A DNA stretch of 64,000 nt from Flavobacterium sp. Root935 (lineage in GTDB: Bacteria > Bacteroidota > Bacteroidia > Flavobacteriales > Flavobacteriaceae), in assembly GCF_001429295.1 (NCBI RefSeq), contig NZ_LMJL01000012.1, positions 749,276 through 813,275 of the forward strand. Reading direction: 5' to 3'. The position numbers were made by a program, and so were the translations under genes. The notes beneath the pieces are model-generated. The model was not told where the DNA came from. It saw only the letters and a program-made list of their open reading frames with translations, and did not search any database. Of the stretch, positions 1 through 7,238 are shown piece by piece (positions within the stretch are counted from its first letter, which is position 1; each line of letters begins with the position of its first letter).

Positions 1-208
1 CTCCTACACTCTTCTTTCTCTTCTTGAGTTCCGAGTCAAGCAGAGGTGAAAATTTAAATACCCAACGTTGAATCGTCGCATGATCAACTACTATTCCACG
101 CATTTTCATTATTTCCTCAACATCCCGGTAACTCAATGTAAATCGCAATTTGAAATAAACAGCCTGCAGAATAATGGCTTTGGGAAAACAATGACCTTTC
201 GTATTCAT
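1..208 (-). CDS. IS6-family transposase, N-terminal part, cut by window edge
   Basis: DDE transposase of the IS6/IS240 type that would catalyse replicative transposition of its IS. Reading the minus strand from the ATG at 208 gives about 69 residues without a stop. They contain the family N-terminus: HCFPKAIILQAVYFKLRF, then LSYRDVEEIMKMRGIVVDH, then ATIQRWVFKFSPLL. The reading frame runs off the left edge just before the expected WRxDET catalytic segment, so completeness cannot be judged. Unlike the two other copies in the window (near 1.0-1.2 kb and 29.1-29.7 kb) no frameshift is visible. The terminal repeat at 252-263 lies just upstream, as expected for this family. Confidence 0.75.
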   Translation of the reverse strand, partial: MNTKGHCFPKAIILQAVYFKLRFTLSYRDVEEIMKMRGIVVDHATIQRWVFKFSPLLDSELKKRKKSVG

Positions 209-251
209 AAAATATATTTCGAAGATCTAAAGATAATAGTTATTAAACAGA

Positions 252-263
252 TGCGACAGAACC
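252..263 (-). repeat. Terminal inverted repeat of the IS6-family element, copy 1
   Basis: TGCGACAGAACC, read on the minus strand as GGTTCTGTCGCA, a typical IS6-family end. It lies 44 bases upstream of the transposase start. The same 12 bases occur at 1274-1285 beside copy 2. Confidence 0.7.
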
Positions 264-285
264 AAAAATTATAATAAATCCCCAA

Positions 286-450
286 CAGTACATCCAAACC
301 AAATTTACAAAGCCAATGGAAGACAGACAACTACATATAATAAGCCAACTTCTTCAAATCATCTAAAAAAATGTTGAAATTTGTCCCGTCGAGGTCACAA
401 ACAAGCCAAATGGCGCCAATTGAAGATAATTGGCGCCATTTTTTTATAAT
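286..450. repeat. Dispersed intergenic repeat, copy 1 of 2
   Basis: About 160 bases resemble 6738-6905: both contain CATCCAAACCAAAT, then a CAAAGCCAA tract, then GAAATTTGTC, then a hairpin of the form GGCGCCAATTGA...AATTGGCGCC followed by a T-run. The hairpin with its T-run could terminate transcription to the right. No protein was recognised in it. Confidence 0.55.
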
Positions 451-493
451 CTCACTTATTTTTATTAGTCTAAAGAGCCAGGCTCCTTAGCAG

Positions 494-574
494 CCTAGCC
501 CCGATAGCAGTGGAAATCCTTTTGTGCCGGTGTTCGGCACAAAAGATTGCAACGAATAGCGGGAAAAAGCTCCC
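494..574 (+). repeat. REP-like palindromic element, family A copy 1
   Basis: It has TAGCCCCGATAGCAGTGGAA at one end, a central hairpin TTTTGTGCCGG..CGGCACAAAA, then AATAGCGGGAAAAAGCTCC. The reverse complement of 41201-41289 has the same ends and order. Mobile-looking noncoding repeat; no function is assigned. Confidence 0.6.
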
Positions 575-647
575 AAAGAAATATCAAACATAAAAAAACC
601 AGTGATCAGCATCGTAAATTGTAGGCAATAGTGCACGTACCTGGGGA

Positions 648-1000
648 TGATCTGATCGCTATTTTGTAAATGCAAACCATTATACACAGCAAAATTACGA
701 CAAGGATGACCGTAACTCTCAAAACCCCAGCACAGACACAAAAAGCACAGGTCCAAACAGCAGCCCTTATGACTCGGAGAACCTTAATAAGGAATCCCAA
801 AGCGACCCAAAGACATAACCGAAAAGGACATTGAAAAAGACCATATGGAAAATGCCCCTTCAAAGAGGCTTAAAAGTGATACCCAAAAGAGCGATGAGGC
901 TGAAAGCGCAACCTTTGAGACCATAGAACCCGAAAAGGACAATCGCGTAAATAGGGAATTCGAAATAGAATAGCTTGACCGTGAGGAGCTAAAAAAATTT
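648..1000 (+). pseudogene. Remnant of a small hydrophilic protein gene
   Basis: From about 655 one frame reads RYFVNANHYTQQNYDKDDRN and onward through an Asp/Ser/Asn-rich stretch to a stop after SDPKT near 812. The reading continues in another frame as EKDIEKDHMENAPSKRLKSD to FETIEPEKDNRVNREFEIE, hits an amber stop near 973, and goes on as LDREELKKF. Composition and continuity across the frameshift suggest a decayed gene of about 110 residues, truncated where IS6 copy 2 begins. I do not recognise the family. Function unknown. Confidence 0.45.
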
Positions 1001-1229
1001 CATCCATTCTCCAACTCGTGTTCCCACCCTGCCTTTTCTCTTCTTCATTTCTAACTCGATGAAAAGCGTAAATTTATAAACCCACCTTTGAATTGTAGCA
1101 TGATCCACAAGCACTTCTCTAATTTTCATTATTTCCCTCAATATCACGATAACTAAGTGTAAATCTTAATTTGAAATACACTGCCTGCAGAATGGTATAT
1201 TTTGGATAACAATGACTTTTAGTATTCAT
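1000..1229 (-). pseudogene. IS6-family transposase remnant, copy 2
   Basis: Minus strand from the ATG at 1229 reads HCYPKYTILQAVYFKLRF and LSYRDIE. An extra G then shifts the frame, after which IMKIREVLVDHATIQRWVYK continues. A second shift precedes SWRMDE, and the similarity stops near 1000. Only the N-terminal third of the transposase is left, with two frameshifts, so it is inactive. It abuts the decayed gene on its left, which suggests a deletion boundary. The terminal repeat at 1274-1285 is intact. Confidence 0.75.
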
Positions 1230-1273
1230 TTTTTATTAGTTTTGAAAAACCAAAAATAAAACTTAGTCATAAA

Positions 1274-1285
1274 TGCGACAGAACC
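1274..1285 (-). repeat. Terminal inverted repeat of the IS6-family element, copy 2
   Basis: TGCGACAGAACC, identical to 252-263 and upstream of the copy 2 transposase remnant at similar spacing. Confidence 0.65.
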
Positions 1286-1356
1286 AAAATCCAGCTCTTT
1301 AAAGTTTCCTTGATCCTCTTTATAATTACGAACCTTGTCTTTAAATTTTAAACTGC

Positions 1357-1791
1357 ATGAAAATTAAATCTAAAATATTCAATACTGATAATTCAAAAAC
1401 TACCATACTGATCAGGCTCATGACAGGAGCCGTATTTCTCTCTGAAGGCATGCAGAAATTTCTATTCCCTGAAACCTTAGGTGCCGGCCGGTTTGCGAAA
1501 ATTGGACTGCCCGCTCCTGAGTTTTTAGCGAATTTTACAGGATGCTTTGAAATTATCTGCGGCATTCTGGTTTTACTAGGTCTATTTGTAAGGGCTGCCA
1601 GTATTCCGTTAATCATCATTATGATTTCTGCCATTGCCGCAACAAAAACGGAAATTTTAATAGATAAAGGCTTCTGGAAAATGCTTCACGAGAGCAGAAC
1701 CGACTGGGCCATGCTTTTAGGCAGTATTTTTCTTTTAATAAAAGGCTCAGGCTCATGGGCATTTGACAAAAGATGGTTTAATAATGGATAA
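1357..1791 (+). CDS. DoxX family membrane protein
   Basis: Small inner-membrane protein of the DoxX/DoxD-like family, 144 residues with about four hydrophobic segments. The first carries the family look LIRLMTGAVFLSEGMQKFLF (residues 18-37), followed by a Gly/Pro loop with GLPAPEFLANFTGCFEIICG and two further membrane segments. DoxX members are linked to redox or thiol stress, but the substrate of this subgroup is unknown. The stop overlaps the likely ATG of the chromate transporter by 8 bases, so the two are probably co-translated. ATG at 1357 is the only good start. Confidence 0.8.
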   Translation: MKIKSKIFNTDNSKTTILIRLMTGAVFLSEGMQKFLFPETLGAGRFAKIGLPAPEFLANFTGCFEIICGILVLLGLFVRAASIPLIIIMISAIAATKTEILIDKGFWKMLHESRTDWAMLLGSIFLLIKGSGSWAFDKRWFNNG

Positions 1792-2914
1792 CAAAACTCC
1801 TTTAAAAGAGATTGCAAAACTTTTTCTCAAGCTTGGAGTAATTGGTTTTGGCGGTCCTGCAGCTCATATCGCCATGATGCAGGAAGAAGTAGTTGAAAAA
1901 AGAAAATGGCTCACACAGCAGCACTTTCTGGACTTAATCGGCGCAACAAATTTAATACCCGGCCCAAACAGCACCGAAATGGCAATTCATATCGGACATG
2001 AAAAAGCAGGCTGGAAAGGCCTGATTACTGCGGGAATCTGCTTTATTTTTCCCGCGGTAATCATTACAGGATTTTTCGCCTGGCTGTATAAAGAATACGG
2101 TCAGATTCCAGAAGTTAAACCTTTTATATACGGCATAAAGCCCGCTATTATTGCCGTTATATTGTCTGCGGTTTTTCCACTGGGAAAAAAATCCATAAAA
2201 ACAATCCAGCTGGGAATTATCGCGGCTGCAGTTTTGCTTCTTTCACTGCTGAATTTCAATGAAATATTTTTGATGTTTGGTGCCGGAGTACTGGCCGTGC
2301 TGCTTTATTATTTCAAGCTCGAGAAGAATAATAACCTTCATTCCATTATTCCTCTGGCGCTTTTTCAAATTTCGGATCATCGTTTCTTCTCGGCATTAAA
2401 CTGGAATTTATTCTTGATTTTCTTAAAAATTGGTGCAATTTTGTATGGAAGCGGTTATGTGCTTTTCGCATTTCTCGATGCTGAATTAGTTACGACGGGG
2501 CTTTTGTCCAGAACACAATTAATTGATGCGATAGCTGTCGGTCAGTTTACACCCGGTCCGGTTTTCTCAGCAGTAACTTTTATCGGCTGCCAGATTAATG
2601 GTTTTTCAGGAGCTTTATTTTCAACCATTGCCATTTTCTTACCCTCTTTTGTTTTTGTGGCATTACTAAACCCGCTGGTAAAAAAAATGCGGCATTCTCA
2701 ATTGTTTTCTGCATTCTTAGATGCTGTAAATGCGGCATCCATAGCCATTATAATTTCCATTTGTCTGGAAATGGGAAGCGAAATTATTGCCGGCTGGCGC
2801 ACTGTCTTAATTGCTTTATTAAGCATTGCCATACTATTTAAATACAAGAAAATCAACAGCGCTTTTATAGTTTTAGCTGGTTCTATAACGGGATATCTGC
2901 TGACTTTTGTCTAA
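1784..2914 (+). CDS. chrA: Chromate transporter, long-chain CHR family
   Basis: Inner-membrane chromate efflux or anion transporter of the CHR family. About 376 residues from the ATG at 1784 contain two homologous CHR halves. The first has LGVIGFGGPAAHIAMMQEEV followed by LIGATNLIPGPNSTEMAIHI; the second has LKIGAILYGSGYVLFAFL and AIAVGQFTPGPVFSAVTFIG. The paired GPNS/PGPV motifs are the family hallmarks. A TTG 21 bases upstream is in frame, but the ATG gives the usual N-terminus. It overlaps the DoxX gene, which suggests a shared transcript; whether chromate is the natural substrate is not shown. Confidence 0.88.
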   Translation: MDNKTPLKEIAKLFLKLGVIGFGGPAAHIAMMQEEVVEKRKWLTQQHFLDLIGATNLIPGPNSTEMAIHIGHEKAGWKGLITAGICFIFPAVIITGFFAWLYKEYGQIPEVKPFIYGIKPAIIAVILSAVFPLGKKSIKTIQLGIIAAAVLLLSLLNFNEIFLMFGAGVLAVLLYYFKLEKNNNLHSIIPLALFQISDHRFFSALNWNLFLIFLKIGAILYGSGYVLFAFLDAELVTTGLLSRTQLIDAIAVGQFTPGPVFSAVTFIGCQINGFSGALFSTIAIFLPSFVFVALLNPLVKKMRHSQLFSAFLDAVNAASIAIIISICLEMGSEIIAGWRTVLIALLSIAILFKYKKINSAFIVLAGSITGYLLTFV

Positions 2915-3234
2915 ATTTTGAAAATTAAAATAAGCAGGATAAATGATATAAACTCTACACCTGAGTAAGGTCCTGGTTTACTGTCATATTCTGCTATTAA
3001 AATAATGACATAAGAGTTTTTACTTATCACAATTATAAAATTACTAAATACTATTACTTGGCACTCACAGGACACTACTACCACTGTATGAAAGACTTTA
3101 AGATAATTACTTTAAGGCTTTATTTTGTAATTTCAATGCTTCTTCCTATGCCCTGGAAACCAGTAATAATAGGAGTTACAGCACCAAAGCGCTATGGCAG
3201 GTTTTATCTTAATTCATGTTTTCTAATTTTTGGA
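2915..3234. other. Convergent intergenic gap
   Basis: AT-rich sequence between convergent chrA and the LytTR regulator. A 60-codon reading frame from 3058 has no similarity I recognise and no coding look. I see no clear terminator or repeat. Confidence 0.5.
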
Positions 3235-3936
3235 TTATAATTTTGAATTTAATAATCCATTTACATTCATCTTATACAGTTTCCCAATAGGAATTGTAAA
3301 ATCGCTGATTTTGATTCTGTTTCCTTCCAAACTTTTAATATGTTTAATGGCAACAGCAAAGGATTTATGCACCTGAATAAAATCATTTTTGGGCAATTGT
3401 TCTAAAAACACAGAGATTTTTTCACGAATTGTAATGGTTTCAATCGTGGTTATAACTTTGGTGTAATTCCCTGTTGCTTCAATATAAAGTATGTTTTCAA
3501 GCTCTACTTGAAAGTGTTTTTTATTGCTCTGAACAAATATTCGGTTTGAAATAATACTATTTTCGGACGGTATAACCTTTTGATTAACTGAACTAAACGC
3601 TTTATTGATGGCTTTTAAAAAACGTTCAAAACCAAAAGGTTTAAGCAAATAATCCGAAATAGTATATTCGTATCCTTCCAATGCAAATTCTTGATAAGCG
3701 GTTGTAACGATTACTTTTGGCAAATTTTGCAGCGTTTTTAAAAAATCAAACCCTTTCAAAACGGGCATATTCAAATCCAAAAAAATCAAATCCACTTCAT
3801 TGGTGTTCAGAAATTCAAAGGCTTCCAAAGCATCGTAACAGTTTTTTCTTAGTTGCATATTGGGAACTAAATCGCAATAGCCTTTAATGATGTCGTGAGC
3901 GATAGGCTCATCGTCAATTATTAAATATCTAATCAT
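3235..3936 (-). CDS. LytTR-type response regulator
   Basis: Cytoplasmic DNA-binding response regulator of the LytR/AlgR class, 233 residues. The receiver domain (about 1-120) has the acidic pair D8/D9, the phospho-acceptor D54 in LIFLDLNMP, Thr in VTTAY and Lys in YLLKPFG. A LytTR DNA-binding domain follows (about 130-230) with ILYIEATGNYTKV and FIQVHKSFAVAIKHI. Its start overlaps the stop of the upstream histidine kinase by 4 bases, marking a co-translated two-component pair. Targets are unknown. Confidence 0.9.
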   Translation of the reverse strand: MIRYLIIDDEPIAHDIIKGYCDLVPNMQLRKNCYDALEAFEFLNTNEVDLIFLDLNMPVLKGFDFLKTLQNLPKVIVTTAYQEFALEGYEYTISDYLLKPFGFERFLKAINKAFSSVNQKVIPSENSIISNRIFVQSNKKHFQVELENILYIEATGNYTKVITTIETITIREKISVFLEQLPKNDFIQVHKSFAVAIKHIKSLEGNRIKISDFTIPIGKLYKMNVNGLLNSKL

Positions 3937-4739
3937 AATTGTTTCAAAATTAGTCGGGCCTGATAGACACTTTCTGTTGTAGAAAAAGTCAAATCATGTT
4001 GGTTTGGATAAATTAATTCTAACCTTCTTTTTAGATTTTTCAAACCAATTCCAGATTGGTTATCCATTTTTTCGTAGTTGTTTTCAATTGCAAAACTTAT
4101 TTCGTTTTGTGAAGTGGTCAAATTCATTTTAATATAAGCATTCTGCCTCAAATTTTCAACTCCGTGTTTGAATGCATTTTCCAAAAGTATGATAAACAAC
4201 AGTGGCACTACTTTTCGTTTTTCATCTACATCACAATTAAAATCGACTGTAATATGTTTATGGTAACGCATTTTGTGCAGTTCGATATAGTTTTTTAAAA
4301 AATCAATTTCTTCCTGAATTTTAACTATTTCCTTTTCTCCCTCATAAATACTATAACGCATCATATCCGAAAGTTTCAGTATTAATTCTTGTGCTTTTCG
4401 CGAATCTTTGGCAACCAAACCATATAAATTATTAAGCATATTGAAAAAGAAATGCGGACTAACCTGGCTCTTCAAGAGCATCAATTCGGCTTTTGTTTTT
4501 TCGCTTTTCAGTTTAGTGATAAAAATAATCTGTCTGATGAGCCAAACAACCCCTAGGCATACAAGCAAAACATAGTAACAAATTACAATTAGGGCAGCTT
4601 TTGGATGGTAATTGCCTAAAAATACAACGGATTTGTTTTCCGTAAAAATCACTTCATAAACAGTAATCATTATAGGAATAACTCCTATTATCAGAAGAGC
4701 AATTACAACCCATTTTAAATTTCGTTTCACAGCAATCAT
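3933..4739 (-). CDS. LytS-type sensor histidine kinase
   Basis: Inner-membrane sensor kinase, 268 residues. Two hydrophobic segments (about 10-32 and 48-72) flank a short external loop. The His_kinase domain has the phospho-acceptor H96 in SQVSPHFFFNMLNNL. The ATPase domain has an N box (LLENAFKHGVE) and a G box (GIGLKNLKRRL). It lacks any large sensory domain, which is common in this family in Bacteroidetes. It pairs with the overlapping LytTR regulator. The stimulus cannot be read from sequence. Confidence 0.88.
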   Translation of the reverse strand: MIAVKRNLKWVVIALLIIGVIPIMITVYEVIFTENKSVVFLGNYHPKAALIVICYYVLLVCLGVVWLIRQIIFITKLKSEKTKAELMLLKSQVSPHFFFNMLNNLYGLVAKDSRKAQELILKLSDMMRYSIYEGEKEIVKIQEEIDFLKNYIELHKMRYHKHITVDFNCDVDEKRKVVPLLFIILLENAFKHGVENLRQNAYIKMNLTTSQNEISFAIENNYEKMDNQSGIGLKNLKRRLELIYPNQHDLTFSTTESVYQARLILKQL

Positions 4740-4942
4740 TTTGCAATATTACAATTATAAACAGCCCTCTGCAATAATGTTGGCAAACAACAGTCAATGC
4801 GTTTTGAAATGATGTAAATGAGTGATGAAAGCAGTTTGAGTATTCACAAACACTTTTTTATCGAGCGGATTAAGACGTTTGTCACAATTATTTTAATCGT
4901 AAAGCATGCATTTCTATGTTTACCAAAATTAATCGAAAAACA

Positions 4943-6115
4943 ATGAAAAAAAAAATTATCAGATATGTAAAACATATCAGTATCACATTTGTAATATTAG
5001 CCGCTATGGCTATTTCATTCGGACTTTATCACGGAGCAAGTTTTCGTTATGCAGAAAATCCCGAAATGATGAATTGGGATAAAGACGGCCCTTATGTTTT
5101 TAATAAAAATGACAGCACTGCTACTATCAGATACATTAGAGGAAATCAGGATGACGGGTTTTATTTAGACCAAAAAGATTATCCCTTGAATTCAAAAATC
5201 CCCGCTTATTGTTATTTCCCATTAGATGCAACACGTTTTGAATTTACAATAAATAACAAAATTATGATTCCGAAAAACACCTATAATGACAATTCTAAAA
5301 TTTTAGCCATTTCCGATATTGAAAGCGGTTTTAAAACCTTTCGGGATTTTTTGATTGCCAATAAAGTAATTAATAAAAAGCTAAATTGGACATTTGCAAA
5401 TGGACATCTTGTTTTGCTAGGGGATTTTGTGGACAGGGATTTTTCTACCACTCAAGTACTTTGGTTTATTTACAAATTAGAACAGGAAGCAAAAGAGAAA
5501 GGCGGAACAGTTCATTTTATTTTAGGGAACCACGAATTAAAGAATATGCAGGGAAATTTTGAATCTACTTCCCCGAAATATTATCACGTTGCTTCGATCC
5601 TAAAAAAACAGCAAACCGAATTGTATGGCACAAATTCTTTTCTTGGCAGATGGATGTCAAGCAAAAACACAATCGAAAAAATTAATGGTATTCTTTTTAC
5701 ACACGGAGGGATACATCCTGATTTGGCTGATTATAAAATAAATCTGGAAGAGGTAAATCAAATAATTCGCAGTAATTATTACAAACCTTACTATCCTAAT
5801 CCACAAAAAAATATAGAACAATTACTGATTTCTTCGCACAAAGGCATCGCTTGGTACCGAGGTTATTTCAAAGACGATCTGACTCAGGAAGATGTAGAGC
5901 GAGGACTATATAAATTCGACGCAAATTCAATCGTTGTTGGTCATACTCTTCAATCAAAAATTAATACACAATTCAACGGGAAAGTGATAGGAATTGATGT
6001 TAAACATCCCAAAGATTATTATAAAAGTATTCCCAACCAAAAATCAGAAGGTTTGTTAATTGAAAATAACCAATATTATAGAGTTTTACACAATGGAGAA
6101 AAAAAGGAAATGTAG
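4943..6115 (+). CDS. Membrane-anchored calcineurin-like metallophosphoesterase
   Basis: Predicted phosphatase of the calcineurin/PPP-like superfamily, facing the periplasm through one N-terminal membrane segment (ISITFVILAAMAISFGLY). Metal and catalytic motifs follow in order: AISDIESGF, GDFVDRD, GNHE, FTHGGIHPDL and VGHT. The first motif is D-x-E instead of the usual D-x-H; I recall this as common in Bacteroidetes relatives. About 390 residues from the ATG at 4943, which begins MKKKIIRYVKH, a better signal-anchor start than the in-frame ATG at 4916. The layout recalls Shewanella-like phosphatases. Substrate unknown; no operon partner. Confidence 0.8.
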   Translation: MKKKIIRYVKHISITFVILAAMAISFGLYHGASFRYAENPEMMNWDKDGPYVFNKNDSTATIRYIRGNQDDGFYLDQKDYPLNSKIPAYCYFPLDATRFEFTINNKIMIPKNTYNDNSKILAISDIESGFKTFRDFLIANKVINKKLNWTFANGHLVLLGDFVDRDFSTTQVLWFIYKLEQEAKEKGGTVHFILGNHELKNMQGNFESTSPKYYHVASILKKQQTELYGTNSFLGRWMSSKNTIEKINGILFTHGGIHPDLADYKINLEEVNQIIRSNYYKPYYPNPQKNIEQLLISSHKGIAWYRGYFKDDLTQEDVERGLYKFDANSIVVGHTLQSKINTQFNGKVIGIDVKHPKDYYKSIPNQKSEGLLIENNQYYRVLHNGEKKEM

Positions 6116-6251
6116 AGTGAGCCTCTTTATATTAAACCTTAAAAAAGCCTTTTTAATACTGTTTATCAAGCAAATAGAATAAATACAAGAAATTTAAATT
6201 TATAAAACCCTCACATTTTAGATACTTATATAAAAAACAAAAAATAAACAT

Positions 6252-6575
6252 ATGAAAAATAAAATAGGACTACTGATAACAATACTCTTACCGAGGTAAG
6301 GAACTATGCGAATTGGTGTTGGAGCGGCACTGCTTGCACAAATATTGGAAATCGTGAATACTCAAGAACTAACTGAAGCAACATTAGAAGTAAAACAATT
6401 TATGGATATTCGGACTGACAAACAAATAATTTCATTCAGTCTAACAGGATACTTTGCTTATATTTTAGTGATGGGTTTATTGCTTGCAGTTGGAGCTGTT
6501 GGCACAATTCTTAGCAAGATTTGGGGGTTGTTTTGTTATGGGTATATCTGGCAGACCGCACCGCACTTTTTATAA
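6252..6575 (+). pseudogene. Small membrane protein, possibly a gene remnant
   Basis: An ATG at 6252 opens MKNKIGLLITILL, which stops at 6299. A second reading frame starts at 6306 and gives 89 residues with MRIGVGAALLAQILEIVN, a polar middle, and one strong membrane segment (ISFSLTGYFAYILVMGLLLA). The two pieces could be one small membrane protein broken by a frameshift near 6295. I do not recognise the family and composition is only mildly coding-like. Confidence 0.3.
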
Positions 6576-7238
6576 ATTTTTAGGAAATAAATCCAAAGTT
6601 AATTGTACTTGGATTACAAATATTTTTACTCTTAGCTTTGATTTATCTTAGACAAGCCAGACATTAATTTGATTTTATGAGATTCGTATAACATTTCCTT
6701 GAAAATCATTTGAGAAATCAAATATTTTTTTCACCAATCCCAAACGGGACATCCAAACCAAATTCCTTAAGCAAATGAAAGTCAGGTACTACCAATACAA
6801 AGCCAATCTCTTCAACTCTTCAATAAAATTTATAGAAATTTGTCGTGTTTCTTTCACAAAAGCCAAAAGGCGCCAATTGAAAAAAATTGGTGCCTTATTT
6901 TCGTTTACAGTATTATAGAAGGTAACTTTGAATCATTTTTTCTTTTTTTAAATCGCTCTAATACAATATATAACTGCAAAGAATTATATATTGTTATACA
7001 AAAAGATAAATTTTAAGTTTTTCATTCGAAAACTTAACAGGAATCGACAAAGAATATATCCGAAATTAAGTTTTTAATTCTCTTAAATTGTTTTAACTGC
7101 TGTTCAAAAGCTGATAATACTATCCTATTTACAATTGTTTATTATCTCATCATCCGTTTCCATTTTTTTATTATTACCTTTTACTTAACTGATGCAAAAA
7201 ACTGGTTTATTCCTGTTATATAAATCTTAGAATCTTAA
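6576..7238. other. Intergenic region downstream of the PUL operon
   Basis: About 660 AT-rich bases between the small membrane protein remnant and the convergent end of the PUL operon. It contains the dispersed repeat at 6738-6905. I see no gene and no strong terminator for the GH2 gene. Confidence 0.5.
6738..6905. repeat. Dispersed intergenic repeat, copy 2 of 2
   Basis: It matches 286-450 in order and spacing: CATCCAAACCAAATTC, ACAAAGCCAATCTCTTCAA, GAAATTTGTC, and the hairpin GGCGCCAATTG..AATTGGTGCC followed by T-rich sequence. The arms carry a G-T change compared with copy 1, which keeps pairing. Confidence 0.55.

Noticed and set aside
487..863. Two minus-strand reading frames of 85-89 codons
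   Set aside because: They are antisense to a plus-strand reading that looks like a decayed hydrophilic gene, cover a REP-like element, and have odd Cys/Phe-rich translations.
3058..3240. A 60-codon plus-strand reading frame between convergent genes
   Set aside because: No family, no coding composition and a non-ATG-like start context; it runs into the regulator gene end.
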